Shown here piece after piece: positions 16,376 through 26,035 of a stretch of 59,366 nt of DNA. The stretch spans positions 147,439 through 206,804 of the forward strand of contig NZ_FQUJ01000003.1 of NCBI RefSeq assembly GCF_900128925.1, read 5' to 3'. The position numbers and the translations under genes are program-made. Position 1 is the stretch's first letter; every line of letters starts with the position of its first letter. This DNA comes from Modicisalibacter ilicicola DSM 19980 (GTDB lineage: Bacteria; Pseudomonadota; Gammaproteobacteria; Pseudomonadales; Halomonadaceae). The notes under the pieces were generated by a model, which was not told the origin of the DNA, did not search any database, and saw only the letters and a list, made by a program, of their open reading frames with translations.

Positions 16376-18876
16376 GCACGTTGGCGAGCTCCATCGACAG
16401 CGATATCGGCTGCTACCACTGTGGCTCAAGCGTGCCTCGAGGCGCCCCCTGGCATATCGAACTCGACGAAGAGCGTCACCCGTTGTGCTGCCCGGGCTGC
16501 GAGGCAGTGGCGCACGCCATCGTCGACGGTGGCCTGGAAAGCTATTACCGTTTCCGCACCGAACTGCCGGAACGCCCCGACGATCGGCAGATCCAGAGCA
16601 CGGAAGCCTGGGTGGTCTTCGATGATCCCGATCTCCAGGCTCAGTTCGTGCATCCGACCGAAGACGGCCGGCGCCAGGTCACCCTGGCGGTCGACGGCAT
16701 CACCTGTGCCGCCTGCGCCTGGCTGATCGAGCACCGACTCAACGCCCTGGATGGCCTGGAGTCGAGCGCCGTCAACCTGAGCCATCATCGCCTGCATCTG
16801 GCCTGGGATCCCGAGCGTCTCAAGCTGTCGCGCATCCTCGCCGAACTGGCGGCCATCGGCTATCCCTCACAGCCCTACGAGCCGGACCTGGCCCAGCAGA
16901 AACTCCAGCGCGAGGAGCGGCAATCCATCCGTCGCCTGATCGTCGCCGCGGTGGCGATGATGCAGGTCATGATGTTTTCCATCCCCCTCTATGTCTCGGG
17001 TCCCGGCGAGATCAGCGAGGGATTCTTCCTGCTGTTCCACTGGCTTTCCCTGGCGCTGGCCACACCGGTGGTGGCATTTTCCGCCCTGCCGTTCTTCAGG
17101 AATGCCCTGCGGGATCTGCGCACGCGCCACCTGGGAATGGACGTGCCGGTGTCGATCGCCATCCTCGGCGCCTACCTGGCCAGCGCCTACGCGGTTCTGA
17201 CCGGCAGCGACGATGTCCATGGCACCCCGGTCTATTTCGACTCGGTGACCATGTTCACCTTCTTCCTGCTGTTCAGCCGCTACATCGAGATGCGCGCCCG
17301 GCGGCGCAACGGCCACAGCGGCAACGCGCTCTCCGGCGTGCTGCCCTCCAGCGCGATTCGTCTCGAGGCCGATGGCAGTGAACGTGTCCTGCCCGCCGAC
17401 CAGTTGCGTGCCGGCGATCGCGTCCGCGTGCGTCCCGGGCATGGCGTGCCGGCAGATGGCATCATCGTCGCCGGCCAGTCGAGCCTCGATGAATCGATGC
17501 TCACCGGCGAGACGCTTCCCGTCGGCCGCCGGGTCGGCGACATCGTCACCGGAGGCAGCCTCAACGTCGAGAGCCCCCTGGAGATCGAGGTCACCCACAC
17601 CGGCCGCGACGCCCGGGCCGCCGGCATCATGGAACTCAGCGACCGCGCCTTCGCCAGCCGGCCGAAGATCGCCGAGCAGGCCTCGCGCATGGCCCACGGC
17701 TTCGTCTCGAGCCTGTTGGTCGTCAGCCTCGCGGTCGCCATCGTCTGGAGCTTCGTCGATCCTTCTCGCGTGCTCTGGGTGACGCTTTCCGTGCTGGTGG
17801 TGACCTGCCCCTGCGCCCTGGCCCTGGCGACCCCTACGGCGCTGACCGCCAGCCATGGCCAGTTGCGGCGTCGCGGCGTGCTGGTCACCCGGGCCAACGC
17901 CATCGAGGGGCTGGCCCAGGCGACCCGCGTGGTGTTCGACAAGACCGGCACGCTCACCGAGGGCCGCATGCGTCTGCGGGAGGTGCGCCCCCTGGCCAGG
18001 GACCTGGACAGCGAGCAGGCACGCTCGCTTGCGGCGGCCCTGGAGGCCCACTCGGAACATCCCATCGCCCGGGCCTTTCGCGATCGGGGCCCACAAGAGC
18101 AGGACAGCACACCGCTGACCGCCAGCGAGGTACGCAACCTCCCGGGCCAGGGCCTCGAAGGCCACATCCATGGACAGCGTTACCGCCTGGGACGACCCGA
18201 TTTCGCGATGGACGCGCCTCCCGCGCCTCCCGGTCAAGGCGGTCAATGGTTGCTGCTCTCCCTGATCGGCCCTCGCGAGGCGACGCCACTGGCCTGGTTC
18301 CGCCTCGACGACACGCTGCGCGACGACGCCCGGGCCACCGTTGCCGCCCTTGGCGACCTGGGCCTCGAGGTGGAGCTGCTCTCCGGCGACGTCAGCAGCA
18401 CCGTGGGCATACTGGCCAGGGAACTCGGCATCCAGTCCTGGCAGGCCGGCGCGACCCCGGAAACCAAGCTCGAGCATATCCAGGCACTGCAGGCCCGGGG
18501 GGAGCGCGTGGTGATGGTGGGCGATGGCATCAACGATGTCCCGGTGCTGGCCGCCGCCGATGTTTCGGTGGCCATGAACGATGCCACCGACCTTGCCCGG
18601 ACCAGCGCCGACGCCCTGTTGATGAGCCCGAGACTGTGGCGTATCGTCGATGCGGTAAGGCTCGCGCGCTTGACGCGTCATCTGATCCGGCAGAATCTCC
18701 TCTGGGCGCTTTGCTACAACGTTCTTGCCTTGCCCCTGGCTGCCCTGGGCCTGATCCCCCCGTGGGTCGCCGCCCTGGGCATGTCGGCTAGCTCGCTGGT
18801 GGTGGTGGGCAACGCGCTGCGGCTCAACCGGGCACGCCTGCCCGTGCCGTCCTCGACCATGGTGGAATCGTCGTGA
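16372..18876 (+). CDS. ccoI: Cu(+)-exporting P1B-type ATPase CcoI (FixI family)
   Basis: The 834-residue transporter starts with a Cys-rich N-terminal segment (CCPGC at 39-43) and a heavy-metal-associated domain with GITCAAC (Cys112, Cys115). Eight predicted membrane helices, the CPC translocation motif at 479-481, the phosphorylation site DKTGT (Asp523), the HP site SEHPIA and the hinge [10 protein letters not shown] follow. It delivers copper across the membrane for cbb3 assembly rather than for tolerance. The start at 16372 forms an ATGA overlap with ccoH; the alternative at 16300 lies inside ccoH. Confidence 0.96.
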   Translation: MSTLASSIDSDIGCYHCGSSVPRGAPWHIELDEERHPLCCPGCEAVAHAIVDGGLESYYRFRTELPERPDDRQIQSTEAWVVFDDPDLQAQFVHPTEDGRRQVTLAVDGITCAACAWLIEHRLNALDGLESSAVNLSHHRLHLAWDPERLKLSRILAELAAIGYPSQPYEPDLAQQKLQREERQSIRRLIVAAVAMMQVMMFSIPLYVSGPGEISEGFFLLFHWLSLALATPVVAFSALPFFRNALRDLRTRHLGMDVPVSIAILGAYLASAYAVLTGSDDVHGTPVYFDSVTMFTFFLLFSRYIEMRARRRNGHSGNALSGVLPSSAIRLEADGSERVLPADQLRAGDRVRVRPGHGVPADGIIVAGQSSLDESMLTGETLPVGRRVGDIVTGGSLNVESPLEIEVTHTGRDARAAGIMELSDRAFASRPKIAEQASRMAHGFVSSLLVVSLAVAIVWSFVDPSRVLWVTLSVLVVTCPCALALATPTALTASHGQLRRRGVLVTRANAIEGLAQATRVVFDKTGTLTEGRMRLREVRPLARDLDSEQARSLAAALEAHSEHPIARAFRDRGPQEQDSTPLTASEVRNLPGQGLEGHIHGQRYRLGRPDFAMDAPPAPPGQGGQWLLLSLIGPREATPLAWFRLDDTLRDDARATVAALGDLGLEVELLSGDVSSTVGILARELGIQSWQAGATPETKLEHIQALQARGERVVMVGDGINDVPVLAAADVSVAMNDATDLARTSADALLMSPRLWRIVDAVRLARLTRHLIRQNLLWALCYNVLALPLAALGLIPPWVAALGMSASSLVVVGNALRLNRARLPVPSSTMVESS

Positions 18877-19145
18877 GTATTCTCTACCTGCTGATCCCCC
18901 TCTCCCTGCTGCTGCTCTCCTTTGCGGTATGGGCGTTCTTCTGGGCGGTCAAGAGCGGCCAGTTCGACGACCTGGAGGGCCCGGCCCATCGCATTCTCTT
19001 CGACGAGGACGACAATGACCTGACGCCGGAACAGCGACGTCGCAAGCGGGCACGCCGTCGGGAGCGTCAGGGTCACGAGGAGGATGGCCCCGGCGAGGGG
19101 CGCGACCGGGAAGACGCCGGCGACCAGAACGCCCCACGCCGCTGA
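18873..19145 (+). CDS. ccoS: cbb3-type cytochrome oxidase assembly protein CcoS
   Basis: A 90-residue protein with one N-terminal membrane helix (residues 3-24), then the conserved [16 protein letters not shown] block that identifies CcoS/FixS. It is needed for cofactor insertion into the oxidase. The start is GTG at 18873, overlapping the ccoI stop by four bases. The C-terminal 35 residues are an unusually long, charged R/E/D/G-rich tail; many CcoS proteins end soon after the D-LEGPA block. Confidence 0.92.
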   Translation: MSILYLLIPLSLLLLSFAVWAFFWAVKSGQFDDLEGPAHRILFDEDDNDLTPEQRRRKRARRRERQGHEEDGPGEGRDREDAGDQNAPRR

Positions 19146-19876
19146 TGGATCCCACCGGCCTCGACCTGCCACCGCTGGCGGCAGCCTTCGTCTTCGGCCT
19201 GCTGGGCGGTGCCCACTGCATCGGCATGTGCGGCGGCATCATGAGCGCCCTGACCTTCGCCGTGCCACCCAGCATGCGCAGCACCGCACGACTCGGCGGC
19301 CTGCTGCTCGGCTACAACCTGGGGCGGATCGCAAGCTACATGACAGCCGGGGCGCTGGTGGCGGGCCTGGGCACGCTGCTCGGCAGCACCCACGATGCGC
19401 TGCGCCTGGCCCTGCAACTGCTGGCGGCCGTCATGCTGATCCTGATGGCCCTGTATCTTGCCAACTGGTGGCGCGGGCTGACGCGAGTGGAGGCCTTGGG
19501 TCGGCAGCTATGGCGCCATATCGAACCCGCCGGCCGACGTCTGATGCCGGTAGTCCGGGTGCCCCAGGCGATCGCCCTGGGGGCTGTCTGGGGCTGGCTG
19601 CCCTGCGGGCTGGTCTATTCGATGCTGGCCTGGAGCCTGGCCGGCGGCGATCCGGGACGCGGCGCGGCCCTGATGGGCGCCTTCGGGCTGGGCACGCTGC
19701 CGGCGCTGCTGGTCACCGGTGTCGCCGCCCGGCAGATGACCGCCCTGATTCGCCACCCCGCCACCCGCACCCTGGCGGCGCTCACGATCATCGCCTTTGC
19801 CCTATGGCAGCTGTGGTCCCTGGGGCTGCAGTTCCTGCCGGGCGAGGCGGCCTCGCCCCATGCCGGCCACGGGTAG
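19145..19876 (+). CDS. Sulfite exporter TauE/SafE-like family membrane protein of the cco cluster
   Basis: A 243-residue polytopic protein with about six hydrophobic helices. The GGAHCIGMCGGI motif at about residues 20-31 and a WGWLPCGLVYS motif near 155 mark the UreH/DsbD-like transmembrane family often found directly after ccoS. The conserved Cys and Met pairs suggest thiol or copper transfer during oxidase maturation, but the substrate is not established. Its ATG overlaps the ccoS stop by one base, so it belongs to the ccoGHIS transcript. Annotation as a sulfite exporter would be by family name only. Confidence 0.88.
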   Translation: MDPTGLDLPPLAAAFVFGLLGGAHCIGMCGGIMSALTFAVPPSMRSTARLGGLLLGYNLGRIASYMTAGALVAGLGTLLGSTHDALRLALQLLAAVMLILMALYLANWWRGLTRVEALGRQLWRHIEPAGRRLMPVVRVPQAIALGAVWGWLPCGLVYSMLAWSLAGGDPGRGAALMGAFGLGTLPALLVTGVAARQMTALIRHPATRTLAALTIIAFALWQLWSLGLQFLPGEAASPHAGHG

Positions 19877-19904
19877 TCGTGGCATCACGGGGCGGACGCC
19901 TTAC

Positions 19905-20759
19905 TCAGAGTTCGCGGGTCAGCAGATCGAACGCCTCGATGCGGTTGGCGTTCATCGCCTCGCGCCTGGCCTCGAGGGCATGAAAGTCGAAGAGATCGCG
20001 GTCGGCAAGCTGGGAGGGGGCCACGTTGGTCACCGCCTTGAACATCGTCTCGAGCCGGCCCGGGTGTGTCCTCTCCCACTCGCCCAGCATCTCCTTGACC
20101 ACCTGACGCTGCAGGTTGGGCTGGGAGCCGCACAGGTTACAGGGGATGATCGGGAACGCCATGAGTCGGGCGAACTCGGCGATGTCCGCCTCCCGGCAGT
20201 AGGCCAGCGGGCGAATCACGATATTCTTGCCATCGTCGGAGAGCAGCTTGGGCGGCATCGCCTTGAGCGTGCCACCGTAGAACATGTTGAGGAACAGCGT
20301 CTCGAGAATGTCCTCGCGATGGTGTCCCAGCGCCACCTTGGTCGCCCCGATCTCCTCGGCGAAACCATACAGCGACCCGCGCCGCAACCGTGAACAGAGC
20401 GCGCAGGTGGTCTTGCCCTCCGGCGTCTTCTCCTTGACCACCGAGTAGGTATCCCGCTCGAGGATGTGGTAGGGCACGCCGATGCCCTCCAGATAGTCCG
20501 GCAGCACGTGCTCGGGAAAGCCCGGCTGCTTCTGATCCAGGTTGACCGCCACCAGCTCGAAGGCGACCGGCGCGTTGCGCTGCAGGTTGCGCAGGATCTC
20601 GAGCAGGGTATAGGAGTCCTTGCCGCCGGAGAGGCAGACCATGACCTTGTCGCCCTCGTCGATCATGGCGTAATCGATGATGGCATTGCCGACCTGACGA
20701 CGCAGGCGCTTCTGGAGCTTGTTGAACTCGTACTTCTGGGGGCCGCTGAGTTCTGACAT
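19905..20759 (-). CDS. ttcA: tRNA 2-thiocytidine(32) synthetase TtcA
   Basis: A PP-loop ATPase (SGGKDS at about residues 44-49) that installs the 2-thio group on cytidine 32 of several tRNAs. It has the TtcA-specific CxxC pairs: CALC at 119-122 and PCNLC near 210. Two or three of these Cys bind an Fe-S cluster in the family. The start [12 protein letters not shown] aligns with the usual TtcA beginning before NKLQKRLRR; a TTG 27 bp upstream is possible. Neither start has a good ribosome site. It converges on the cco cluster with a 28-bp gap and is separate from the exonuclease operon upstream. Confidence 0.94.
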   Translation of the reverse strand: MSELSGPQKYEFNKLQKRLRRQVGNAIIDYAMIDEGDKVMVCLSGGKDSYTLLEILRNLQRNAPVAFELVAVNLDQKQPGFPEHVLPDYLEGIGVPYHILERDTYSVVKEKTPEGKTTCALCSRLRRGSLYGFAEEIGATKVALGHHREDILETLFLNMFYGGTLKAMPPKLLSDDGKNIVIRPLAYCREADIAEFARLMAFPIIPCNLCGSQPNLQRQVVKEMLGEWERTHPGRLETMFKAVTNVAPSQLADRDLFDFHALEARREAMNANRIEAFDLLTREL

Positions 20760-20847
20760 GGATGTGACGCTACGCAGTGAATTCAAGGGGCACCCATGCT
20801 ACCACCGCTCCGAGCGACATGCGACGGTGAGCCTCTCCCAGCCCCTT

Positions 20848-21465
20848 CTAGGATGCCCGGCGCGAGCCATTCTTCAGGCGAACGTACATCAATGCCGTGG
20901 TCACGGCATCACCCAACGCGGTATGCCGCCCCATCACCGGGACGCCAAGCGCCTTGGCCATCGCCTCGAAACGCAGATCGGGCTCCAGGTCCGGGCGTGT
21001 CCTGCGTACCTCGCGCCGGTAGACGTTGACCATGTCCAGGCAGGCGTTGGGCAGGTCGAAACCGAAGCGAGGCCTCAGGTGACGATTGATCACGGCCAGG
21101 TCAAAATCGATGCACCAGCCGAGCAGCGGCCGATTGCCGATGAAATCGAGCAACTTTTCCAGGGCTTCGTCCAGTGTCTCGCCGCCATCGAGGTCGATAC
21201 CGCGCAGGCCGTGAATCTTGATCGAATCACCACTCAGACTTTCCGGGCACTGCAGCCGCAGGTCCAGAGAATCGCTGATCAGTACCCGTCCCTCCTTGAT
21301 GCGTACCGCCGCCACGGACACCAGTTCGGCCGTCTTGGGGTCGAGCCCGGTGGTTTCGCAGTCGATGGAGACCATCTCATCACCGGTATAGGGATTGAAC
21401 AGCCAGCCATACTGACCATCGGCCTGACGTCGGCGGTCGGCGGCACGGCGTATCGATCGAAGCAT
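20848..21465 (-). CDS. DnaQ-fold 3'-5' exonuclease (DEDDh)
   Basis: The 205-residue protein has the DEDDh exonuclease motifs: IDCETTGLD (Exo I, about residue 33), GWCIDFDLAVINRH (Exo II, about 118) and H-ALGDAVTTA (Exo III, about 183). It resembles the DNA polymerase III epsilon-like exonucleases that sit beside CBS/DUF294 proteins in Pseudomonas and relatives. The polymerase-contact tail of true DnaQ is not evident, so it is probably a free nuclease. It starts 17 bp after the DUF294 gene with a GGGGGAA ribosome site, so the two are one operon. Confidence 0.88.
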   Translation of the reverse strand: MLRSIRRAADRRRQADGQYGWLFNPYTGDEMVSIDCETTGLDPKTAELVSVAAVRIKEGRVLISDSLDLRLQCPESLSGDSIKIHGLRGIDLDGGETLDEALEKLLDFIGNRPLLGWCIDFDLAVINRHLRPRFGFDLPNACLDMVNVYRREVRRTRPDLEPDLRFEAMAKALGVPVMGRHTALGDAVTTALMYVRLKNGSRRAS

Positions 21466-21482
21466 TGTGGTATTCCCCCTCC

Positions 21483-23303
21483 CTAATACTCCAGATGAAA
21501 GCGATGAGACAGACGCTGCTTGAAGCTCTTGACGATACCCAGCGCTTCCCGCAGCAGGTCCCGTTCCAGGGAAGACAGTGACTGCACCACCACGCGATTG
21601 GGTTCCTCGCTCTTCTGCCTACCCTCGAGGCGCGCCAGCTGCTGCTGCAGTCGCAGCTCGGCAAACAAGGAGAGCGCTTCCCCCAGATCCTCGGCAAAAT
21701 CCCTTTCCAGGCGGCCCTCTTCTGCCAATGCTTCCAGTCTGGCGAGGGTCGAGGTGGGCTGGATGCGTCGCTCCAGGGCCAGGGTGCGCACGCCATGCAC
21801 GATGGGGAAGATGCCGCCTTTCTTGATGTCGATGCCGTGCTCGGGCTTCTTGAGGGTGCCGAACAGGGTCAGGGGCGTGGAGAAGCTCAAGGCAGCACGA
21901 GCGAAATAGGAAAGCAACAGCTCGTCCCGGGTACAACACTCGAAGAGATGGGCACGCAGCCCCTCGAGCAGCGTCGCATCGCCCGCCACCGCATGAGCGT
22001 CCAGCATGATCGCCAGGTTCATCAGCGATGCCCCGTCACGCTTGGCGGCCCAATGAGTGATCGTCTCGCGCCATGCCGATTCGCTCTTCACCCACCCGGG
22101 ATTCGATACCATGATGTTGCCAGGGCACGGCGGATAACCCAGCTTGATCAGGGTCTCGGTCAAGCGCTGCATGTCGGCGGCACAGTCCGGCCAGTCGCTG
22201 CCGTCTGCCAGGATCAGGGCATTGTCCTGGTCGGTCTTGAGTATCTGTTCGCCGCGCCCCTCGCTGCCCATGACGAGCAGACAGCACTGGGCCTGGTATG
22301 GCGGGGCCACGATGAACTGGAATGCCTTGTTGACGATGCGCCCATTGAGCGCGGCCAGCAGGTCCATGACGAAGCGCAGCCTGACGCCCTGGGCCATCAA
22401 CGCCTTGACGAGTTCCGGCAAGCGGGCGCTGGCCACGGCGAGCGCATCGAGATCGTCGGCCTGTTCCACCTCCAGGCTAACCATGTAGGAACGACTCGAG
22501 AAATAGCTGAGCACATCGGTCAATTCGACGACACCTACCGGGGTCTCGTTCTCCAGCACGACCACCCGGGAGACCTTGTGCCGGGTCATGCTCACCAGGG
22601 CCTGGAACAGATAGTCGCCGGGCTTCGCGGAGACCAGCGTGAACTGAGCGATCCCCAGCACCGGGCTGCCCTTGTCGAGCCCCTCCAGTACCAGGGCGTT
22701 GAGCAGGTCGGTCTTGGTGACCATGCCGAAGCGTCCTGCCGCCTGAATGAGCACGCTATCGGCATGACTGTCGTCGAGTGCCGCCGCCGCTTGCGCCACG
22801 GTCGTCGCCTCGCCGACGATGAGCGGAGGGCGCATGCAGTCGGCAATGCTCGCCAGCATGAAACCCGCCATGGTCATGCCGCCCTCGTTACGCTGCTCGA
22901 TCAGCAGGCGGGTCTTGTTGGCCAGGGTCTGGCGAAAGAACTCGGCAAAGGCGGGATACGCCTCGCAGAGCTGCTCGAAAAGCGCCTTGGGAAGCAGATA
23001 GCAGAGCGTCTCCTGTTCAGCCTTGAAGCGGTAGCGGCTCTTGCCGTTGATGATGCTGATCGCGCCGAACAGATCGCCGGCGGAGTAATGGCCGATACGG
23101 CCCTGATCGCCGGGAAGCGTGCTGTCCAGTTCGGCGACTTCGCCCTTGTGGATGATGAAGACGAACTCGCCCGGCTGGCCGGCATCGAGAATGATTTCCT
23201 CGTTGTCGAAATAGCCCAGGTCGACCCCTTTGCTGACCCGCGCCTTACCCGACTCGTCGAGCAGCGAGAAGGGCGGTTGTGAAAGATCGATGTCGACCAT
23301 CAT
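21483..23303 (-). CDS. Cyclic-nucleotide-binding / CBS / DUF294 nucleotidyltransferase-like signalling protein
   Basis: The 606-residue cytosolic protein combines a CNMP-binding domain (about 20-135, with GDLFG and the later AE-ETLCYLLP block), two CBS domains (about 150-270), a DUF294 nucleotidyltransferase-like domain with VMGSEGRGEQ-KTDQDNALI (about 345-370), and a DUF294 C-terminal helical domain. The GS-GR and D-D pattern fits the GlnE/GlnD-type superfamily, so protein modification in response to a nucleotide is plausible but not shown. Two adjacent ATGs are usable behind AAGAGGG. It is divergent from yjcH-actP across a 609-bp region; this pairing with acetate genes suggests a role in carbon sensing (inference). 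Confidence 0.87.
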   Translation of the reverse strand: MMVDIDLSQPPFSLLDESGKARVSKGVDLGYFDNEEIILDAGQPGEFVFIIHKGEVAELDSTLPGDQGRIGHYSAGDLFGAISIINGKSRYRFKAEQETLCYLLPKALFEQLCEAYPAFAEFFRQTLANKTRLLIEQRNEGGMTMAGFMLASIADCMRPPLIVGEATTVAQAAAALDDSHADSVLIQAAGRFGMVTKTDLLNALVLEGLDKGSPVLGIAQFTLVSAKPGDYLFQALVSMTRHKVSRVVVLENETPVGVVELTDVLSYFSSRSYMVSLEVEQADDLDALAVASARLPELVKALMAQGVRLRFVMDLLAALNGRIVNKAFQFIVAPPYQAQCCLLVMGSEGRGEQILKTDQDNALILADGSDWPDCAADMQRLTETLIKLGYPPCPGNIMVSNPGWVKSESAWRETITHWAAKRDGASLMNLAIMLDAHAVAGDATLLEGLRAHLFECCTRDELLLSYFARAALSFSTPLTLFGTLKKPEHGIDIKKGGIFPIVHGVRTLALERRIQPTSTLARLEALAEEGRLERDFAEDLGEALSLFAELRLQQQLARLEGRQKSEEPNRVVVQSLSSLERDLLREALGIVKSFKQRLSHRFHLEY

Positions 23304-23912
23304 GCAGCCCTCTTCATGTCGACTCCCACTGGATTATTGGCGATAAAGAACTTCGAAAACCGGCCGCGACTATCGACACCGATAATACACAGGCAAGAAT
23401 AGCAACATCACGTTTTTCAAAAAAAGCTCAACTATCGTTCTATACCTTCGAACCTAGACTATTGTCCCATGCAACACTGCCTAGACCATCGTCCTATGAT
23501 TCGCGCACGAGGCCCCGACCTGGTCGGCCGATTCTCATATAAGCAATTGTTTTGTTTGTAATTTTTTTCAACACCATTAAATCTTGTTTTCCTCATAGTA
23601 CCAAAGTATAGGATTTTATTTTTTGCGCTTGTTGCCCAATATTAATGTCGAGTCACGAAGCGCAATCGGATGTCGATGAAGCGTCTTGGTCGGGTAGAGA
23701 GCAACGGAGACCAATAGCGTGATGGGAGAGTGACTTTAGTCGCATGGAACACACTGATTGAATCTCTAGCGGCTTGCTTCACCTACTCCCACCACATCGA
23801 GGCAGCGGTTCGACCGTGCCGATGATGGTTGTCGCAGGCTAGCGACTGCCCTGTTGGTTCCGATTAATTCTCGGTGCAATTCCCTCATTAAAAACAAGCG
23901 GAGAGCAATAAT
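23304..23912. promoter_or_regulatory. 609-bp divergent regulatory region between the DUF294 gene and yjcH-actP
   Basis: No gene is visible. The region contains three phased direct repeats (separate entry). An AT-rich tract at about 23520-23640 includes TTGTTT and TAAAT-like elements that could be a plus-strand promoter. A GC-normal stretch of about 270 bp follows, up to the yjcH ribosome site GGAGA. If the AT-rich tract is the promoter, yjcH would have a leader of roughly 300 nt. Confidence 0.6.
23427..23498 (+). repeat. Three 18-bp direct repeats with exact 27-bp period (candidate regulator boxes)
   Basis: Units begin at 23427, 23454 and 23481: CTCAACTATCGTTCTATA, CTAGACTATTGTCCCATG and CTAGACCATCGTCCTATG. 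The core CTATCGTCCTAT is kept with one or two changes while the nine bases between units are unrelated. This is the pattern of tandem operator sites. They lie about 125-195 bp upstream of the DUF294 gene and about 415-485 bp upstream of yjcH. CrbR, encoded nearby, is the obvious candidate binder (inference). Confidence 0.65.
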
Positions 23913-24173
23913 ATGGCAGATGATAAATCCAATGCTGCTGCCTACTGGTCGGCGAATGTTCGCCTGATTGCTGGCTGTCTGATCGTCTGGGCCCTGGTGT
24001 CTTACGGCTTTGCCATCCTGCTACGCCCTTTGCTGTCAGGCATCCCCGTCGGCGGGACGGACCTGGGATTCTGGTTTGCCCAGCAGGGTTCCATTCTGAC
24101 CTTCATCGGTATCATTTTCTTCTATGCGTGGAAAATGAACCGGCTTGATGAAAAGTTCGGGCTCGGGGAGTAA
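23913..24173 (+). CDS. yjcH: DUF485 domain-containing inner membrane protein YjcH
   Basis: An 86-residue protein with two transmembrane helices (about 14-33 and 50-70) and the FAILLRPLLSG-P-GG--LGFWFAQQGSI core typical of DUF485. It nearly always precedes actP and probably assists the permease, but no biochemical role is established. GGAGA lies eight to ten bases before the ATG. The actP start follows after 6 bp, so the two are cotranscribed. Confidence 0.92.
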   Translation: MADDKSNAAAYWSANVRLIAGCLIVWALVSYGFAILLRPLLSGIPVGGTDLGFWFAQQGSILTFIGIIFFYAWKMNRLDEKFGLGE

Positions 24174-24179
24174 ACCAGC

Positions 24180-25946
24180 ATGAGTCAATTCGCTATCAAC
24201 GTCCTGTTCGTGGGCGCGTCGTTTGCCCTCTACATCGCCATCGCCATCTGGGCCAAGGCCGGTTCGACGAAAGACTTCTATGTCGCGGGCGGCGGCGTGC
24301 ATCCGGTCACCAACGGCATGGCCATCGGCGCCGACTGGATGTCGGCGGCCTCCTTCATCTCCATGGCGGGACTGATCGCCGCGGGGGGCTATGCCAACTC
24401 CACCTTCCTGATGGGCTGGACCGGCGGCTACGTCCTGCTGGCGACGCTGCTGGCACCCTACCTGCGCAAGTTCGGCAAGTTCACGGTACCGGAGTTCATC
24501 GGCGACCGTTTCTACAGCAAGAACGCGCGCCTGGTGGCCGTGATCTGCCTCATCGTCGCCTCCGTCACCTACGTCATCGGTCAGATGGCCGGCGCCGGCG
24601 TGGCCTTCTCGCGCTTCCTGGAAGTCGATGCCACCATGGGCCTGATCATCGCGGCGATCGTGGTGTTCTTCTACTCCGTGCTCGGGGGCATGAAGGGCAT
24701 CACCTACACCCAGGTCGCCCAGTACTGCGTGCTGATCACCGCCTATACCATCCCCGCCGTGTTCATCTCGCTCGAGCTGACGGGCAACCCGCTGCCCCCG
24801 CTGGGCCTCTTCTCGGATCATAGCGAGTCAGGCATGCCACTGCTGGCCAAGCTCAACGAGGTCATCACCGAGCTGGGCTTCAACCAGTACACGGCAGACG
24901 TGGACAACAAGCTGAACATGGTGCTGTTCACCCTGTCGCTGATGATCGGTACCGCGGGCCTGCCCCACGTCATCATCCGCTTCTTCACCGTGCCGAAGGT
25001 TGCCGATGCCCGCTGGTCGGCCGGCTGGGCCCTGGTCTTCATTGCCCTGCTCTACCTGACGGCCCCGGCGGTAGCCTCCATGGCCCGTCTGAACCTGATG
25101 ACCACCATCTATCCCGACGGCCCCACCGCCGAGCCCATCCAGTACGAGGATCGCCCCAACTGGATCAAGGAGTGGGAAGTCACCGGCCTGATCCAGTTCG
25201 AGGACAAGAACGACGACGGCCGTATCCAGCTGTACAACGACACCGAATCCTTCGCGCCGACCGCCCAGGAACGCGGCTGGGAAGGCAACGAACTGGAGGT
25301 CAACCGTGACATCCTGGTACTCGCCAACCCGGAGATCGCCAATCTGCCCGGCTGGGTCATTGGCCTGATCGCCGCCGGGGGGCTGGCAGCGGCCCTGTCG
25401 ACGGCCGCCGGCCTGCTGCTGGCCATCTCCTCGGCCATCAGTCACGACCTGATCAAGGGGTCGATCAATCCTCGAATCACCGAGAAAGGCGAACTCCTGG
25501 CCGCGCGAATCTCCATGTCGGTGGCCATCATCGTCGCCACCTACCTGGGCGCCAACCCACCAGGCTTCGCGGCCCAGGTGGTGGCACTGGCCTTCGGTAT
25601 CGCCGCGGCATCGCTGTTCCCGGCGCTGATGATGGGCATCTTCTCCAAGCGCGTGAACAACAAGGGAGCGATCACCGGCATGCTCACGGGGCTGGCCTTC
25701 ACGCTGGTGTATATCTTCATCTACAAGGGCTGGTTCTTCATTCCGGGCACCAACAACCTGGCAGACATTCCGGAGAACTACGTGCTGGGCATCTCGCCCC
25801 TGTCCATCGGCGCCGTGGGTGCAATCATCAACTTCGCCGTGGCCTTCATCGTCTCCAATGCCACCGAGGCACCGCCGAAGGAGATCCAGGAACTGGTAGA
25901 AAGCGTCCGCTATCCGAAAGGCGCTGGTACCGCAGTCGACCACTAA
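24180..25946 (+). CDS. actP: Cation/acetate symporter ActP
   Basis: A 588-residue sodium:solute symporter (SSF/SLC5 family) with about 13-14 membrane helices. It includes the DFYVAGGGVHPVTNGMAI signature region near residues 35-52, the GADWMSAASFISMAG Na-site block, and a long hydrophilic loop at about 305-370. That insertion is acidic and longer than in the E. coli protein, as seen in the actP homologues of many marine bacteria. It imports acetate and related short monocarboxylates with a cation. Its stop is followed by a strong hairpin. The link with acs and crbSR supports acetate as substrate. Confidence 0.93.
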   Translation: MSQFAINVLFVGASFALYIAIAIWAKAGSTKDFYVAGGGVHPVTNGMAIGADWMSAASFISMAGLIAAGGYANSTFLMGWTGGYVLLATLLAPYLRKFGKFTVPEFIGDRFYSKNARLVAVICLIVASVTYVIGQMAGAGVAFSRFLEVDATMGLIIAAIVVFFYSVLGGMKGITYTQVAQYCVLITAYTIPAVFISLELTGNPLPPLGLFSDHSESGMPLLAKLNEVITELGFNQYTADVDNKLNMVLFTLSLMIGTAGLPHVIIRFFTVPKVADARWSAGWALVFIALLYLTAPAVASMARLNLMTTIYPDGPTAEPIQYEDRPNWIKEWEVTGLIQFEDKNDDGRIQLYNDTESFAPTAQERGWEGNELEVNRDILVLANPEIANLPGWVIGLIAAGGLAAALSTAAGLLLAISSAISHDLIKGSINPRITEKGELLAARISMSVAIIVATYLGANPPGFAAQVVALAFGIAAASLFPALMMGIFSKRVNNKGAITGMLTGLAFTLVYIFIYKGWFFIPGTNNLADIPENYVLGISPLSIGAVGAIINFAVAFIVSNATEAPPKEIQELVESVRYPKGAGTAVDH

Positions 25947-25987
25947 GCCATAATGGCGACCTGACACAGTGTCGGGAAAACAGTACC

Positions 25988-26020
25988 AATCGGGCTTCCC
26001 TCGGGAAGCCCGATTGCTTT
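25988..26020 (+). terminator. Hairpin terminator after actP
   Basis: Perfect 13-base arms AATCGGGCTTCCC and complement are separated by two bases and followed by GCTTT. It lies 41 bp after the actP stop and ends just 20 bp before the ATG of the next gene, so it separates the two transcripts or allows partial read-through. The T tract is weak. Confidence 0.7.
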
Positions 26021-26035
26021 GGAGACGATCGATCT

